The position numbers and the translations under genes were made by a program. DNA of 36,891 bases from Candidatus Amesbacteria bacterium RIFOXYB1_FULL_44_23 (lineage in GTDB: Bacteria > Patescibacteriota > Microgenomatia > CAZETR01 > Amesbacteraceae): assembly GCA_001773775.1 (NCBI GenBank), contig MEXR01000035.1:1-36891 (forward strand), given 5' to 3'. Below are positions 8,855 through 16,179 of the stretch, in pieces. The notes below the pieces were generated by a model. It saw only the letters and a list, made by a program, of their open reading frames with translations. It did not search any database and had not been told where the DNA came from. The number at the start of each line of letters is the position of its first letter. Position 1 is the first letter of the stretch.

Positions 8855-9050
8855 TTTTAATCCTTTCTAATTGTTCAAAAACCTTAATATTCATTGTTGA
8901 GTCAATCGGCTTTAGGTGTTTTTCTACCTCCGTAGTGACGCTCACGTTTACGTAAGCTCTATACACCTCCAAACCAACCCATGTGGCGATGGTTATTAAC
9001 GTCGAAATTAATAGTACCACAATATCCTTATCTATTCCCCTTTTTTTCAT
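8835..9050 (-). CDS. Small single-pass membrane protein
   Basis: 71 residues: a basic N-terminus (Met-Lys-Lys-Arg), one hydrophobic helix at about residues 10-30, then a charged external or cytosolic segment. I do not recognise the family. Its start overlaps the pilO stop as ATGA (9047-9050) and its end overlaps the surface-protein start by 20 bases. It is therefore translated with PilN, PilO and the LPESG protein and may be an accessory pilus or surface-assembly component. That role is inferred only from position. Confidence 0.6.
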   Translation of the reverse strand: MKKRGIDKDIVVLLISTLITIATWVGLEVYRAYVNVSVTTEVEKHLKPIDSTMNIKVFEQLERIKNEHSGN

Positions 9051-9700
9051 ACTTGAGAATTAATTTTGGGTAAATAACCCACCTCAGCCGTAATTGTTAG
9101 TTCCAACCCGCCCTCCTTATTTAGCGAAATAATAACCTCTTTAAAGATAACCAGCCGGCTCATTTTTTCAATAGCCGAAACAGTATTCCGAATCTGCTCA
9201 TAGGTCCCGGAACCCTTTAACTCAAACTTCACTCCAATAACTCCCTCCGGCATCAACGGTTTTTCCGTAGATTGTTTAGCAGGATCAGTCTGAACCACCA
9301 AGGCCTTAGGGATTTTATCTACCGTTAGGGACTTAATGATAATTCCTCCCTCAGAGGCCACACTTCCAACCTCAGAAACCAAGCTTTCCCAATTCGCATC
9401 GTCAGGCAATGCTTCATCCAGCAGCGGCAGCTTTTCTTTCACGGAGTCTAATGTCTTCAGGGCAGTTGTTACGCTTAACGTCTTATCATCCAATTTTTGC
9501 GATATTTCTTTTTGTTGTTGAATTTGACCTAGTAAGGTTGAAATGGTTACCAGGGTTGGCCTTAACGCCAGAACCATCAAAATTATAAGAAGTATCAGCG
9601 ACAAAACCACCCACATGCTGGCCGCCCACAAAGGCTGACTATGAACTGACTGTAGGTATCTTCGATACCTGCTCAAACTGCTTTTGTAATCGAGTGCCAT
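9047..9700 (-). CDS. pilO: PilO-like type IV pilus assembly protein
   Basis: 217 residues with the PilO plan: a short cytosolic N-terminus, one membrane helix (about 25-48), a heptad-like coiled coil (about 50-100) and a C-terminal ferredoxin-like alpha/beta domain (about 105-215). PilO pairs with PilN to form the inner-membrane alignment ring of type IV pili, linked to PilM in the cytosol. Its ATG directly follows the pilN stop (TAA at 9703-9701), so they are coupled. No pilM, pilB, pilC or pilT is in the window. Confidence 0.7.
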   Translation of the reverse strand: MALDYKSSLSRYRRYLQSVHSQPLWAASMWVVLSLILLIILMVLALRPTLVTISTLLGQIQQQKEISQKLDDKTLSVTTALKTLDSVKEKLPLLDEALPDDANWESLVSEVGSVASEGGIIIKSLTVDKIPKALVVQTDPAKQSTEKPLMPEGVIGVKFELKGSGTYEQIRNTVSAIEKMSRLVIFKEVIISLNKEGGLELTITAEVGYLPKINSQV

Positions 9701-10240
9701 TTAGTTTGCTTTTTCGGCAGTTAATCTAAATCTGATGCCGTTAATGCTATCGTTTGTCAACGCTGACACGTCTACACTTGCCCATTTCAGATCAGCAGAC
9801 ATGGAGGCCAATAATTGACCCATGACTCTTTCATCTAAAGTGACCGCCGAAATCGCCAATCCCTTAGGGGAGACAGATCTAACCTTCATTGTTATCTCCA
9901 CCGGCACCGTTTGTTCCAAATAATCCAAAGCGTCGACCACTTCTCCTCGGGTGTTTAAGATTTGTTCAACCAGTCTCACTTTCTTCTGTACTGCCAAAAA
10001 TTCCTGCTGCTGGCCTTCCTGTAATTGCAAAAAACTTACCTGTCCGTTGATTTGCTCATTCAAATTTCTTAAATCTTCATCAAGTTTGAATCTGGATAGA
10101 AAGGCCAAAATTACCACCAACTCAGTCAAAATGATAATGTATCGACCCGTAGTTACGGCCCATTTCAAGAATCGACCCCAAAAACTGGATTCAAAATCCG
10201 AAGGAGGCAACAGATTCACTTTGGGACTGGGGGCAGACAT
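9701..10240 (-). CDS. pilN: PilN-like type IV pilus assembly protein
   Basis: 179 residues. The N-terminal Val-Asn-Leu-Leu-Pro-Pro motif (residues 8-13) matches the cytosolic PilN tail that binds PilM in characterised systems. A membrane helix (about 32-50), a coiled-coil stretch (about 52-95) and a small alpha/beta domain follow. It lies 18 bases downstream of rpsT and directly before pilO. The usual upstream partner pilM is absent here, so PilM must be coded elsewhere or be missing. Confidence 0.7.
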   Translation of the reverse strand: MSAPSPKVNLLPPSDFESSFWGRFLKWAVTTGRYIIILTELVVILAFLSRFKLDEDLRNLNEQINGQVSFLQLQEGQQQEFLAVQKKVRLVEQILNTRGEVVDALDYLEQTVPVEITMKVRSVSPKGLAISAVTLDERVMGQLLASMSADLKWASVDVSALTNDSINGIRFRLTAEKAN

Positions 10241-10258
10241 ACACCCAGTATATCAACT

Positions 10259-10498
10259 TCACTTTTTCCAAACCAGAGCAGATAGTCTCGACTTAATTCT
10301 CGAAGCCTTGTTTTTGTGTACAATTTTTCCCTTTACAGCCTTGTCTAGGGTCGAAAAAACCTCCACCAATTTCTTTTCAGTGGGTTTCTTTCTCATAGCA
10401 GAAATAGCCTGCTTAAAGGCACTCTTAACCCTCAGATTAATAGCCTTTTTTCTTTTATCAGCTCTTAATTTACGAATGGCGTTTGGAATTACTGGCAT
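10259..10498 (-). CDS. rpsT: 30S ribosomal protein S20
   Basis: 79 residues, very Lys/Arg/Ala-rich and helical, matching S20 from the N-terminal Met-Pro-Val-Ile-Pro-Asn-Ala through Arg-Ile-Lys-Ser-Arg-Leu-Ser. S20 binds 16S rRNA early in 30S assembly. An AGGGG Shine-Dalgarno sits four bases before ATG 10498. The gene is divergent from murJ and is followed by pilN after 18 bases, so ribosomal and pilus genes may share a transcript. Confidence 0.92.
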   Translation of the reverse strand: MPVIPNAIRKLRADKRKKAINLRVKSAFKQAISAMRKKPTEKKLVEVFSTLDKAVKGKIVHKNKASRIKSRLSALVWKK

Positions 10499-10529
10499 AA
10501 TACCCCTGTTTTCTGGCTTCTAACCGCCA

Positions 10530-10536
10530 TATAATA
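10530..10536. promoter_or_regulatory. Overlapping -10 boxes for murJ (+) and rpsT (-)
   Basis: TATAAT on the plus strand (10530-10535) overlaps TATTAT on the minus strand (10536-10531) inside the 44-bp divergent gap. The plus box ends seven bases before the murJ ATG, predicting a leaderless murJ mRNA. The minus box would give rpsT a leader of about 25 bases that includes its AGGGG ribosome-binding site. -35 boxes are weak. Confidence 0.5.
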
Positions 10537-10542
10537 ACACAC

Positions 10543-12213
10543 ATGCGGGAACTTATCAAAAACGGATCTTCACTTCTCTTTCGGCGTCAAACCAATATTT
10601 TGTCTGCAGCTTTCGTAATTATGGCTACCTATGCAGCCGCTCACTTGATTGGTTTGTTAAAAACCCGCCTGTTAATCAGCGTATTTTTTGGCGACAAAGC
10701 GAACCTTTTAGATGTCTATTATGCCGCTTTCGTCATTCCCGACACTCTCTTCCAGCTTTTGGTGATCGGATCTTTGTCGGCAGCTTTTATTCCGGTATTT
10801 TCCAGGCTCCTGACAAAAAAGGAAGACGAGGCTTGGTACGTAGCCGGAGTGTCGCTAAACTTGGTCTTAGTCTCTTTCACCATCCTCTCCATACTCATCT
10901 TTATTTTTGCTCCCTGGCTATCTCGACTAATTGCTCCCGGATTTGATTCCCATCAGATATCTACCATGACTTCTTTGTTAAGGGTCATGTTGACCGCTCA
11001 GATTTTCTTTTGCATTTCAGGTTTTCTCACCGGCATAATTCAATCACATCAAAGATTTTTGATTCCCGCCCTAGCGCCCATTGTCTACAATTTGGGAATA
11101 ATCCTCGGAACCATTTTCCTAACACCCTTTTTCGGCATTTTTGGTCCTGCCATTGGCGTAGTCATTGGAGCTGCCCTGCATATGTCTATCCAGCTGCCAC
11201 TCGCCTTCAGGTTGGGTTTTAGATTTATACCCGCATTTTCATTTACTCACGCCGGAATAAGGGAGATCGTTCACCTAATGCCTCCCAGGGCTTTGGCCTT
11301 AGGTATTGACCAGATAGAACAGTTCATTGCCGTCATCCTTTCCTCATTGTTGCCATCGGGCTCCCTTACCATGTTTAACGTTGCCCGTCTGTTATATGCG
11401 CTCCCTATGTCCTTGTTTGGTGTCACCATAGGTCAAGCTGCCCTCCCCGCGCTTTCTCGGTTATCTGGCGAAGCTGACCGAAAAACTTTTCGTCGTACAC
11501 TTCTGGATTCGCTTCTCCAAATAACTTTTTTCACCCTACCAACCAGCGTATTGTTTATCGTCCTTCGTGTCCCTATTGTTCGTATAGTATTTGGAGCCAA
11601 ATCGTTTCCTTGGTCTGCCACCATTCTCACTGGTAAGATTTTAGCCATTCTTTGTATATCCGCCACTTTTGCATCCCTGATGCAATTATTAATCAGGGCC
11701 TTTTATGCGCTTCACGATACTAAAACACCGCTGTTAATAGGAATTTTTTCAGCGATATTCGACGTCATATTAGGGATATTCCTGGTTAAGTTCCTAAATC
11801 TTGGTTCTGTGGGGCTCGCTTTGGCCATTTCCCTTACTGCCATAATTGAAACCATACTGTTGTTTAGTATCATTTTCCCCAAAATCAGATCTGACAACTG
11901 GACCACCGCCAGATTCATAATTTCTTTTCTTAAAATTACCATCACGGGCTTGATAACCGGACTTAGTTTGTGGGTACCCATGCGCTTATTGGATAAATTT
12001 GTTTTTGATACCACCCGGACTCTTCCTTTAGTCGCCCTGACGGCAATAACCTCTCTTATTGGTTTTTCGGTCTACCTCCTTCTGTCCTATTTTTTCAGGG
12101 TAGAGCAATTAAAAACCTTTATTCTGTTAGTAAAAAGAATGTCCGATATCAAACAAACATTATTGCCTCAAAGTAAAGAAGCCTTAATGGTTTCAGCTTC
12201 GGATCAGAATTAA
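10543..12213 (+). CDS. murJ: Lipid II flippase MurJ
   Basis: 556 residues with about 14 hydrophobic helices, of the MviN/MurJ branch of the MOP flippase superfamily. MurJ moves lipid-linked peptidoglycan precursor across the membrane. Family features include the N-terminal Arg-x2-Gly-Leu-x-Lys-Thr-Arg-like segment, the Asp-Val-Tyr-Tyr-Ala-Ala-Phe-x-Ile-Pro-Asp loop (residues about 57-67), and Gly-Ser-Leu-Ser-Ala-Ala-Phe-Ile-Pro-Val-Phe. The length is usual for the family. ATG 10543 has no Shine-Dalgarno and follows TATAAT by seven bases. lepA begins 25 bases after its stop. Confidence 0.9.
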   Translation: MRELIKNGSSLLFRRQTNILSAAFVIMATYAAAHLIGLLKTRLLISVFFGDKANLLDVYYAAFVIPDTLFQLLVIGSLSAAFIPVFSRLLTKKEDEAWYVAGVSLNLVLVSFTILSILIFIFAPWLSRLIAPGFDSHQISTMTSLLRVMLTAQIFFCISGFLTGIIQSHQRFLIPALAPIVYNLGIILGTIFLTPFFGIFGPAIGVVIGAALHMSIQLPLAFRLGFRFIPAFSFTHAGIREIVHLMPPRALALGIDQIEQFIAVILSSLLPSGSLTMFNVARLLYALPMSLFGVTIGQAALPALSRLSGEADRKTFRRTLLDSLLQITFFTLPTSVLFIVLRVPIVRIVFGAKSFPWSATILTGKILAILCISATFASLMQLLIRAFYALHDTKTPLLIGIFSAIFDVILGIFLVKFLNLGSVGLALAISLTAIIETILLFSIIFPKIRSDNWTTARFIISFLKITITGLITGLSLWVPMRLLDKFVFDTTRTLPLVALTAITSLIGFSVYLLLSYFFRVEQLKTFILLVKRMSDIKQTLLPQSKEALMVSASDQN

Positions 12214-12226
12214 CCTCCCGAACTGT

Positions 12227-12232
12227 TAAAAT
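12227..12232 (+). promoter_or_regulatory. -10 box for lepA
   Basis: TAAAAT in the 25-bp murJ-lepA gap ends six bases before the lepA ATG, the spacing expected for a leaderless transcript. No good -35 match was found. Confidence 0.35.
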
Positions 12233-12238
12233 AGCCCC

Positions 12239-14014
12239 ATGCAAAACATTCGCAACTTTGCCATTATTGCCCATATCGACCACGGTAAATCCACCTTGGC
12301 TGATCGCATGCTGGAGATTACTGGCACTATTTCCAAGCGGGACATGCAAAACCAAATATTGGACAGCAACCCCATCGAAAGGGAGCGGGGGATAACCATT
12401 AAATTAGCCCCTGTTCGCATGAATTACTCACTAAACGGGAATGACTACATTTTAAATTTGATAGATACTCCGGGTCACGTCGATTTTTCGTATGAAGTCA
12501 GCCGCTCACTGGCTGCCTGCGAAGGAGCCATCCTTTTAGTTGATGCCACCCAAGGGGTCCAGGCCCAGACTCTCGCTCATTACCACGAAGCCACCAAATT
12601 AAATCTCCCCATCATTCCAGTAATCAATAAAATCGACGTTAACACAGCCGACATTCCCGGTGCAGTCAGCCAAATGCAGGACATCTTCGGATTTAAACCT
12701 GAGGAGCTAGTTTACGTATCAGGAAAAACCGGCCTCGGAGTTCCAGAACTGCTGGAGACGGTAATCAAAAAAATTCCTTCCCCAACCGGAGCTGCACAAG
12801 GAGAGCTTCGGGCTTTAGTTTTTAACTCCAACTTTGATACTCACCTTGGAGTAGTTGCTTGGGTTAGAGTAGTTGACGGAAGCATTAGTCCTCATCAGCA
12901 AATTATTTTAAAGGCCGCCAACATTAGTACTAATGCCATTGAAGTCGGGGTTTTTACTCCAACAAAAAAACCTACCGATATAATAAACGCCGGAGAAGTG
13001 GGTTATGTAGTAACCGGCCTGCGTGATATTTCAGATCTGAAGGTGGGAGACACCGTTTCAACTTCCACCTCAACGATTTCCTTACCGGGATATAAACCGA
13101 TTCAGCCAGTGGTTTTCGTCAGTTTTTACCCGAACGACGGCGAAGACATTAATGTTTTAAGAGATGCCTTGTCAAAATTACGTTTGCAGGACAGTTCACT
13201 TCAATACACTCCGGAATTTTCACCTGCCCTCGGAAATGGCTTCCGGGTAGGCTTACTGGGTTTGTTGCATGCCGACATAGTTCAGGAACGATTGGAACGG
13301 GAATTTAACTTAAGTTTAATTGCAGCGGCTCCGTCCGTGGGTTATCAGATTGTTACCAAATCAGATCAACTCATTTCCATTTCTCGCCCCATGGATTTAC
13401 CTGATCCGTCTATTGTCGCCGAAATAAAAGAGCCAGTTATAAATCTCTCTGTTTTTGTTCCGGAACGGTTCATTGGCGCAGTTATGCAACTTTGTCAGGA
13501 CCATCGCGGGAGTCTGATAAATATAGAATATTTAGGCAAACTGGCTCACCTCTCATACTCGTTACCCATGTCCGAACTGATTCATGGATTTTATGATCAG
13601 TTAAAAAGTATTTCTCAGGGTTTTGCGACCTTGGATTATGAACTTAGTGGTTTTGTGGCCGCTGACTTGGTTAAGTTGGACATTTTGATCTCTGGGGACA
13701 AAATAGATTCGCTTTCCCAGATTGTGCCCAAATCAAAATCTCCACAAATAGCCAGGGATTTAGTAGAACGCCTTAAAAATATAATTCCCAAGCAGCAATT
13801 TGAAATTGTCATCCAGGCGGGAATCGGAAGCCATATATTAGCCAGAGCAGATATCAAAGCATTCAGGAAAGATGTCATAGCCAAACTATCAGGAGGAGAC
13901 CAAACCAGAAAAGACAAATTACTCAAAAAGCAAAAGAAAGGTAAAGCCCGCATGAAACGTATGGGAAAAATTGACCTACCCCAAGAAGCTTTTCTTTCAA
14001 TTCTTCGCCTCTAA
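12239..14014 (+). CDS. lepA: Elongation factor 4 (LepA)
   Basis: 591 residues, a translational GTPase. Visible motifs are the P-loop Ala11-His-Ile-Asp-His-Gly-Lys-Ser18, the Arg-Glu-Arg-Gly-Ile-Thr switch I, Asp-Thr-Pro-Gly-His-Val-Asp-Phe (G3) and Asn-Lys-Ile-Asp (G4). The C-terminal Lys-rich end (Lys-Gly-Lys-Ala-Arg-Met-Lys-Arg-Met-Gly) is the diagnostic LepA tail that separates it from EF-G. EF4 acts on stalled or mis-translocated ribosomes. No Shine-Dalgarno precedes the ATG. The last 18 bases overlap the end of the convergent glycoside hydrolase gene. Confidence 0.95.
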   Translation: MQNIRNFAIIAHIDHGKSTLADRMLEITGTISKRDMQNQILDSNPIERERGITIKLAPVRMNYSLNGNDYILNLIDTPGHVDFSYEVSRSLAACEGAILLVDATQGVQAQTLAHYHEATKLNLPIIPVINKIDVNTADIPGAVSQMQDIFGFKPEELVYVSGKTGLGVPELLETVIKKIPSPTGAAQGELRALVFNSNFDTHLGVVAWVRVVDGSISPHQQIILKAANISTNAIEVGVFTPTKKPTDIINAGEVGYVVTGLRDISDLKVGDTVSTSTSTISLPGYKPIQPVVFVSFYPNDGEDINVLRDALSKLRLQDSSLQYTPEFSPALGNGFRVGLLGLLHADIVQERLEREFNLSLIAAAPSVGYQIVTKSDQLISISRPMDLPDPSIVAEIKEPVINLSVFVPERFIGAVMQLCQDHRGSLINIEYLGKLAHLSYSLPMSELIHGFYDQLKSISQGFATLDYELSGFVAADLVKLDILISGDKIDSLSQIVPKSKSPQIARDLVERLKNIIPKQQFEIVIQAGIGSHILARADIKAFRKDVIAKLSGGDQTRKDKLLKKQKKGKARMKRMGKIDLPQEAFLSILRL

Positions 14015-15340
14015 TTCTACTATTGCCACCGAATTGGGAGACATCGGCACGCTAGTTTGTAAGATCGCTTCGGTTGTTGCCACTTCCACGGTTCTTTTTA
14101 TACCACCAACCATTTCGACAGTCAGGTTAAACAATTTGTCATTCAGTCCTAAAAAGCTTACCGGTACCACTTCACTGTGTGTTTGTTTGGGATCATAGTT
14201 CACCAATAATACCTGATACTTAGATCCATTCTTTGCCCCGATCGCTTTTACCCACGATCCTTCGCCGGTAACAGATAACCTGTTTTCTCCCAATCGTGAC
14301 AAAAACTGCAACGACTCATATCTCGGCTTCCCAATCACTCCCCAATTCCCGCTCACTGAAAAACCAAATCCATATTTTATTTTTCCCATTAATTCTCGTG
14401 CCGTAGCAACTGTATAAGCAGCCCCTAATATGTTGTCATTATTTCCGCCCATTTCGCTTGATGGTCCCATCTCCGAAACAATTTTTTCCACATGGGATAA
14501 ATACGGATAGCTATTTACCCATAAATCTATGCTTTTTACATCCTCAGCGTACTTAAGCAAATCCAGATCATATCTATGATAGGAAAAGAAATCCATTCGC
14601 AGTTTATTCTGCATCACATACCGAAACATTCCGTCTAACCAATTCTTATATAGTCCGGTAGTTGCTGGTCCTCCCAGTTTATATGCCTTAACTCCGTTAG
14701 CTCTGGCCGCCCCCAAAGCCGCATAGTAATATAAAACTCGATAATCTTTCTTTCCTCCGATTTTCCAGTTTCCGAATAAATCCGGCTCATTCCAAACTTC
14801 ATAATACACATCGCTTAATCCCAACTCTCCGCTGTAGTGTTCGATGGTTTTTTGTACCACCAGACTCCACTCTTGCCAGTCTTTTGGCTCAGACAGGATA
14901 TCTCCAGATGAGATCGCGACAGGCATGTATGACAGGGAAAAGAAAGGCCTTGCTCCCACTGCAACGATTTCTTCCACTAACTTATCCAACTCGGTCCAGT
15001 TAAACACTAATCCGCTGTCATTTCTCGACACCACATTGAACAAATCATAAATGTGGTCGATTCTCAAATATTTAGGACCGAGCACCTGTACTTTCGATTC
15101 GTGTCCTTGTAAAAAAGCTTTCAAATTATCTCCGCCCTGAGCCAGAGCTGTCCAGGGTTTTGGCATCGGCCCTAAAACCCTATCAGACTCAACCGCTATG
15201 GCGGACAGTCGCCCCTCGGCTCCCACAACATAGCGAACTAGCGAATTGGTTAATCGTAAAATTCCCGGAAGTAATAGCGCCATCAACACCACCCCCAAAA
15301 AGGACGTCCATTGTTCGCGATTCTTTGCTTTCTCCACCAT
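13997..15340 (-). CDS. Membrane-anchored glycoside hydrolase (GH39-like, clan A)
   Basis: 447 residues. An uncleaved-looking N-terminal helix (about 13-30) is followed by a TIM-barrel hydrolase domain. Glu185 in Glu-Val-Trp-Asn184-Glu185-Pro-Asp is the expected acid/base, and Glu290 in Val-Ser-Glu-Met-Gly the likely nucleophile, as in GH39 and related clan GH-A families. A beta-rich C-terminal domain ends the protein. It probably works outside the membrane on glycans; the substrate is not readable. It could instead belong to a neighbouring clan A family. ATG 15340 follows a TATAAA box by five bases. Its 3' end overlaps lepA by 18 bases. Confidence 0.7.
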   Translation of the reverse strand: MVEKAKNREQWTSFLGVVLMALLLPGILRLTNSLVRYVVGAEGRLSAIAVESDRVLGPMPKPWTALAQGGDNLKAFLQGHESKVQVLGPKYLRIDHIYDLFNVVSRNDSGLVFNWTELDKLVEEIVAVGARPFFSLSYMPVAISSGDILSEPKDWQEWSLVVQKTIEHYSGELGLSDVYYEVWNEPDLFGNWKIGGKKDYRVLYYYAALGAARANGVKAYKLGGPATTGLYKNWLDGMFRYVMQNKLRMDFFSYHRYDLDLLKYAEDVKSIDLWVNSYPYLSHVEKIVSEMGPSSEMGGNNDNILGAAYTVATARELMGKIKYGFGFSVSGNWGVIGKPRYESLQFLSRLGENRLSVTGEGSWVKAIGAKNGSKYQVLLVNYDPKQTHSEVVPVSFLGLNDKLFNLTVEMVGGIKRTVEVATTEAILQTSVPMSPNSVAIVELEAKN

Positions 15341-15345
15341 CTGAT

Positions 15346-15351
15346 TTTATA
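15346..15351 (-). promoter_or_regulatory. -10 box for the glycoside hydrolase gene
   Basis: TATAAA on the minus strand ends five bases before the ATG at 15340, in the 87-bp divergent gap shared with the SDR gene. This again predicts little or no 5' leader. No clear -35. Confidence 0.35.
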
Positions 15352-15427
15352 GCTCTTACTTGCTAAATAAAAGGCCCGCCACACTTTCGTTTTAATCTGA
15401 AAAGCTATAGAATAAGGCTTATAAATT

Positions 15428-16117
15428 GTGAAAAACAAAAAAGTTGTATTGATTACCGGAGGAAGTGATGGTTTGGGGAAGATAATCGCCCAGAGGCTAG
15501 CCGGAAACCATCGTGTAGTCATTCTGTCTCCGACGCAAAATAAACTTCAGGAAGTTGCCAAAAAACTAGGATGCGAATACGTTGTTGCTGATGTATCTGA
15601 TTTTTCTGCTCTGGAAAAAGCAGTAGAAAAAGTTATCAACAATCACAGCAGAATTGACTGTTTAGTTAATTGCGCTGGGCTGTGGATTCAAGGAGAGCTG
15701 GAGTACAACGATCATCAAAAAATTGATGCAGTTCTTAGGGTAAACACAATTGGAACCATATTCGCCACAAAAGCTGTTACGACTCAAATGAAAAAGCAGC
15801 GTGCTGGGTTAATCGTCAATATAAACTCCCTAAGCGGCGTTTTAACAAAAGAAGAACGAGCCGTTTATGTTGCCTCGAAGTTCGCTGTAACCGGTTTTAC
15901 AAGATCGATTCAGTCTGAACTTTCCAAATACGGAATCTGTGTTACCGGAATTTTGCCTGGGGGCTTAAAAACAACTATGTTCGATAAAGCCGGAAATCCT
16001 AAAGATCAAACTGACTTTTTAGATCCTGACGAGGTGGCCAAAGTTGTCGAGTTCCTTTTAACAATTAATGCCCCAACCGTCTTACCAGAGATTTGGATCA
16101 AAAATCTTAATAACTAG
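15428..16117 (+). CDS. SDR-family NAD(P)-dependent oxidoreductase
   Basis: 229 residues of the classical short-chain dehydrogenase/reductase fold. The nucleotide loop is Thr10-Gly-Gly-Ser-Asp-Gly-Leu-Gly17, followed by Asn-Cys-Ala-Gly (81-84), a Ser at 134/136 in Asn-Ile-Asn-Ser-Leu-Ser-Gly, the catalytic Tyr147-x3-Lys151, and Pro-Gly-Gly after strand 6. The fold reduces or oxidises carbonyl/hydroxyl substrates; the particular one cannot be told. The start is GTG at 15428 with an AAGG ten bases upstream, and a TAGAAT box at 15408-15413 could be its -10. It is followed by hrcA after a gap of 62 bases holding the hrcA promoter. Confidence 0.8.
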   Translation: MKNKKVVLITGGSDGLGKIIAQRLAGNHRVVILSPTQNKLQEVAKKLGCEYVVADVSDFSALEKAVEKVINNHSRIDCLVNCAGLWIQGELEYNDHQKIDAVLRVNTIGTIFATKAVTTQMKKQRAGLIVNINSLSGVLTKEERAVYVASKFAVTGFTRSIQSELSKYGICVTGILPGGLKTTMFDKAGNPKDQTDFLDPDEVAKVVEFLLTINAPTVLPEIWIKNLNN

Positions 16118-16140
16118 CTCGGCTTGATTTCTCAATCCCC

Positions 16141-16169
16141 TTGACAACAATTAGCACTCATGTTAATTT
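16141..16169 (+). promoter_or_regulatory. hrcA-grpE-dnaK promoter
   Basis: TTGACA (16141-16146, a perfect -35) is 17 bases from TAATTT (16164-16169), which has an upstream TG (extended -10). A start site about seven bases later (near 16176) would leave only about four bases before ATG 16180. The CIRCE operator covers the -10 region. Confidence 0.65.
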
Positions 16170-16177
16170 ATTGCTAA
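16151..16177 (+). promoter_or_regulatory. CIRCE operator (HrcA binding site)
   Basis: TTAGCACTC (16151-16159), a nine-base spacer, then TATTGCTAA (16169-16177). The CIRCE consensus is TTAGCACTC-N9-GAGTGCTAA. The left arm is perfect, the right arm matches seven of nine, and the spacer length is exact. It overlaps the -10 region and ends two bases before the hrcA start codon, so HrcA would repress its own operon by blocking RNA polymerase. Confidence 0.85.
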
Positions 16178-16179
16178 TT

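Noticed and set aside
9951-10523. 190-codon plus-strand frame antisense to pilN and rpsT
   Set aside because: It runs across two well-supported genes and their gap, is Cys/Phe-rich without a domain, and has no start signal.
16141-16179. Upstream extension of HrcA from TTG 16141
   Set aside because: Those bases are the TTGACA -35 box and CIRCE operator; the family N-terminus begins at ATG 16180.
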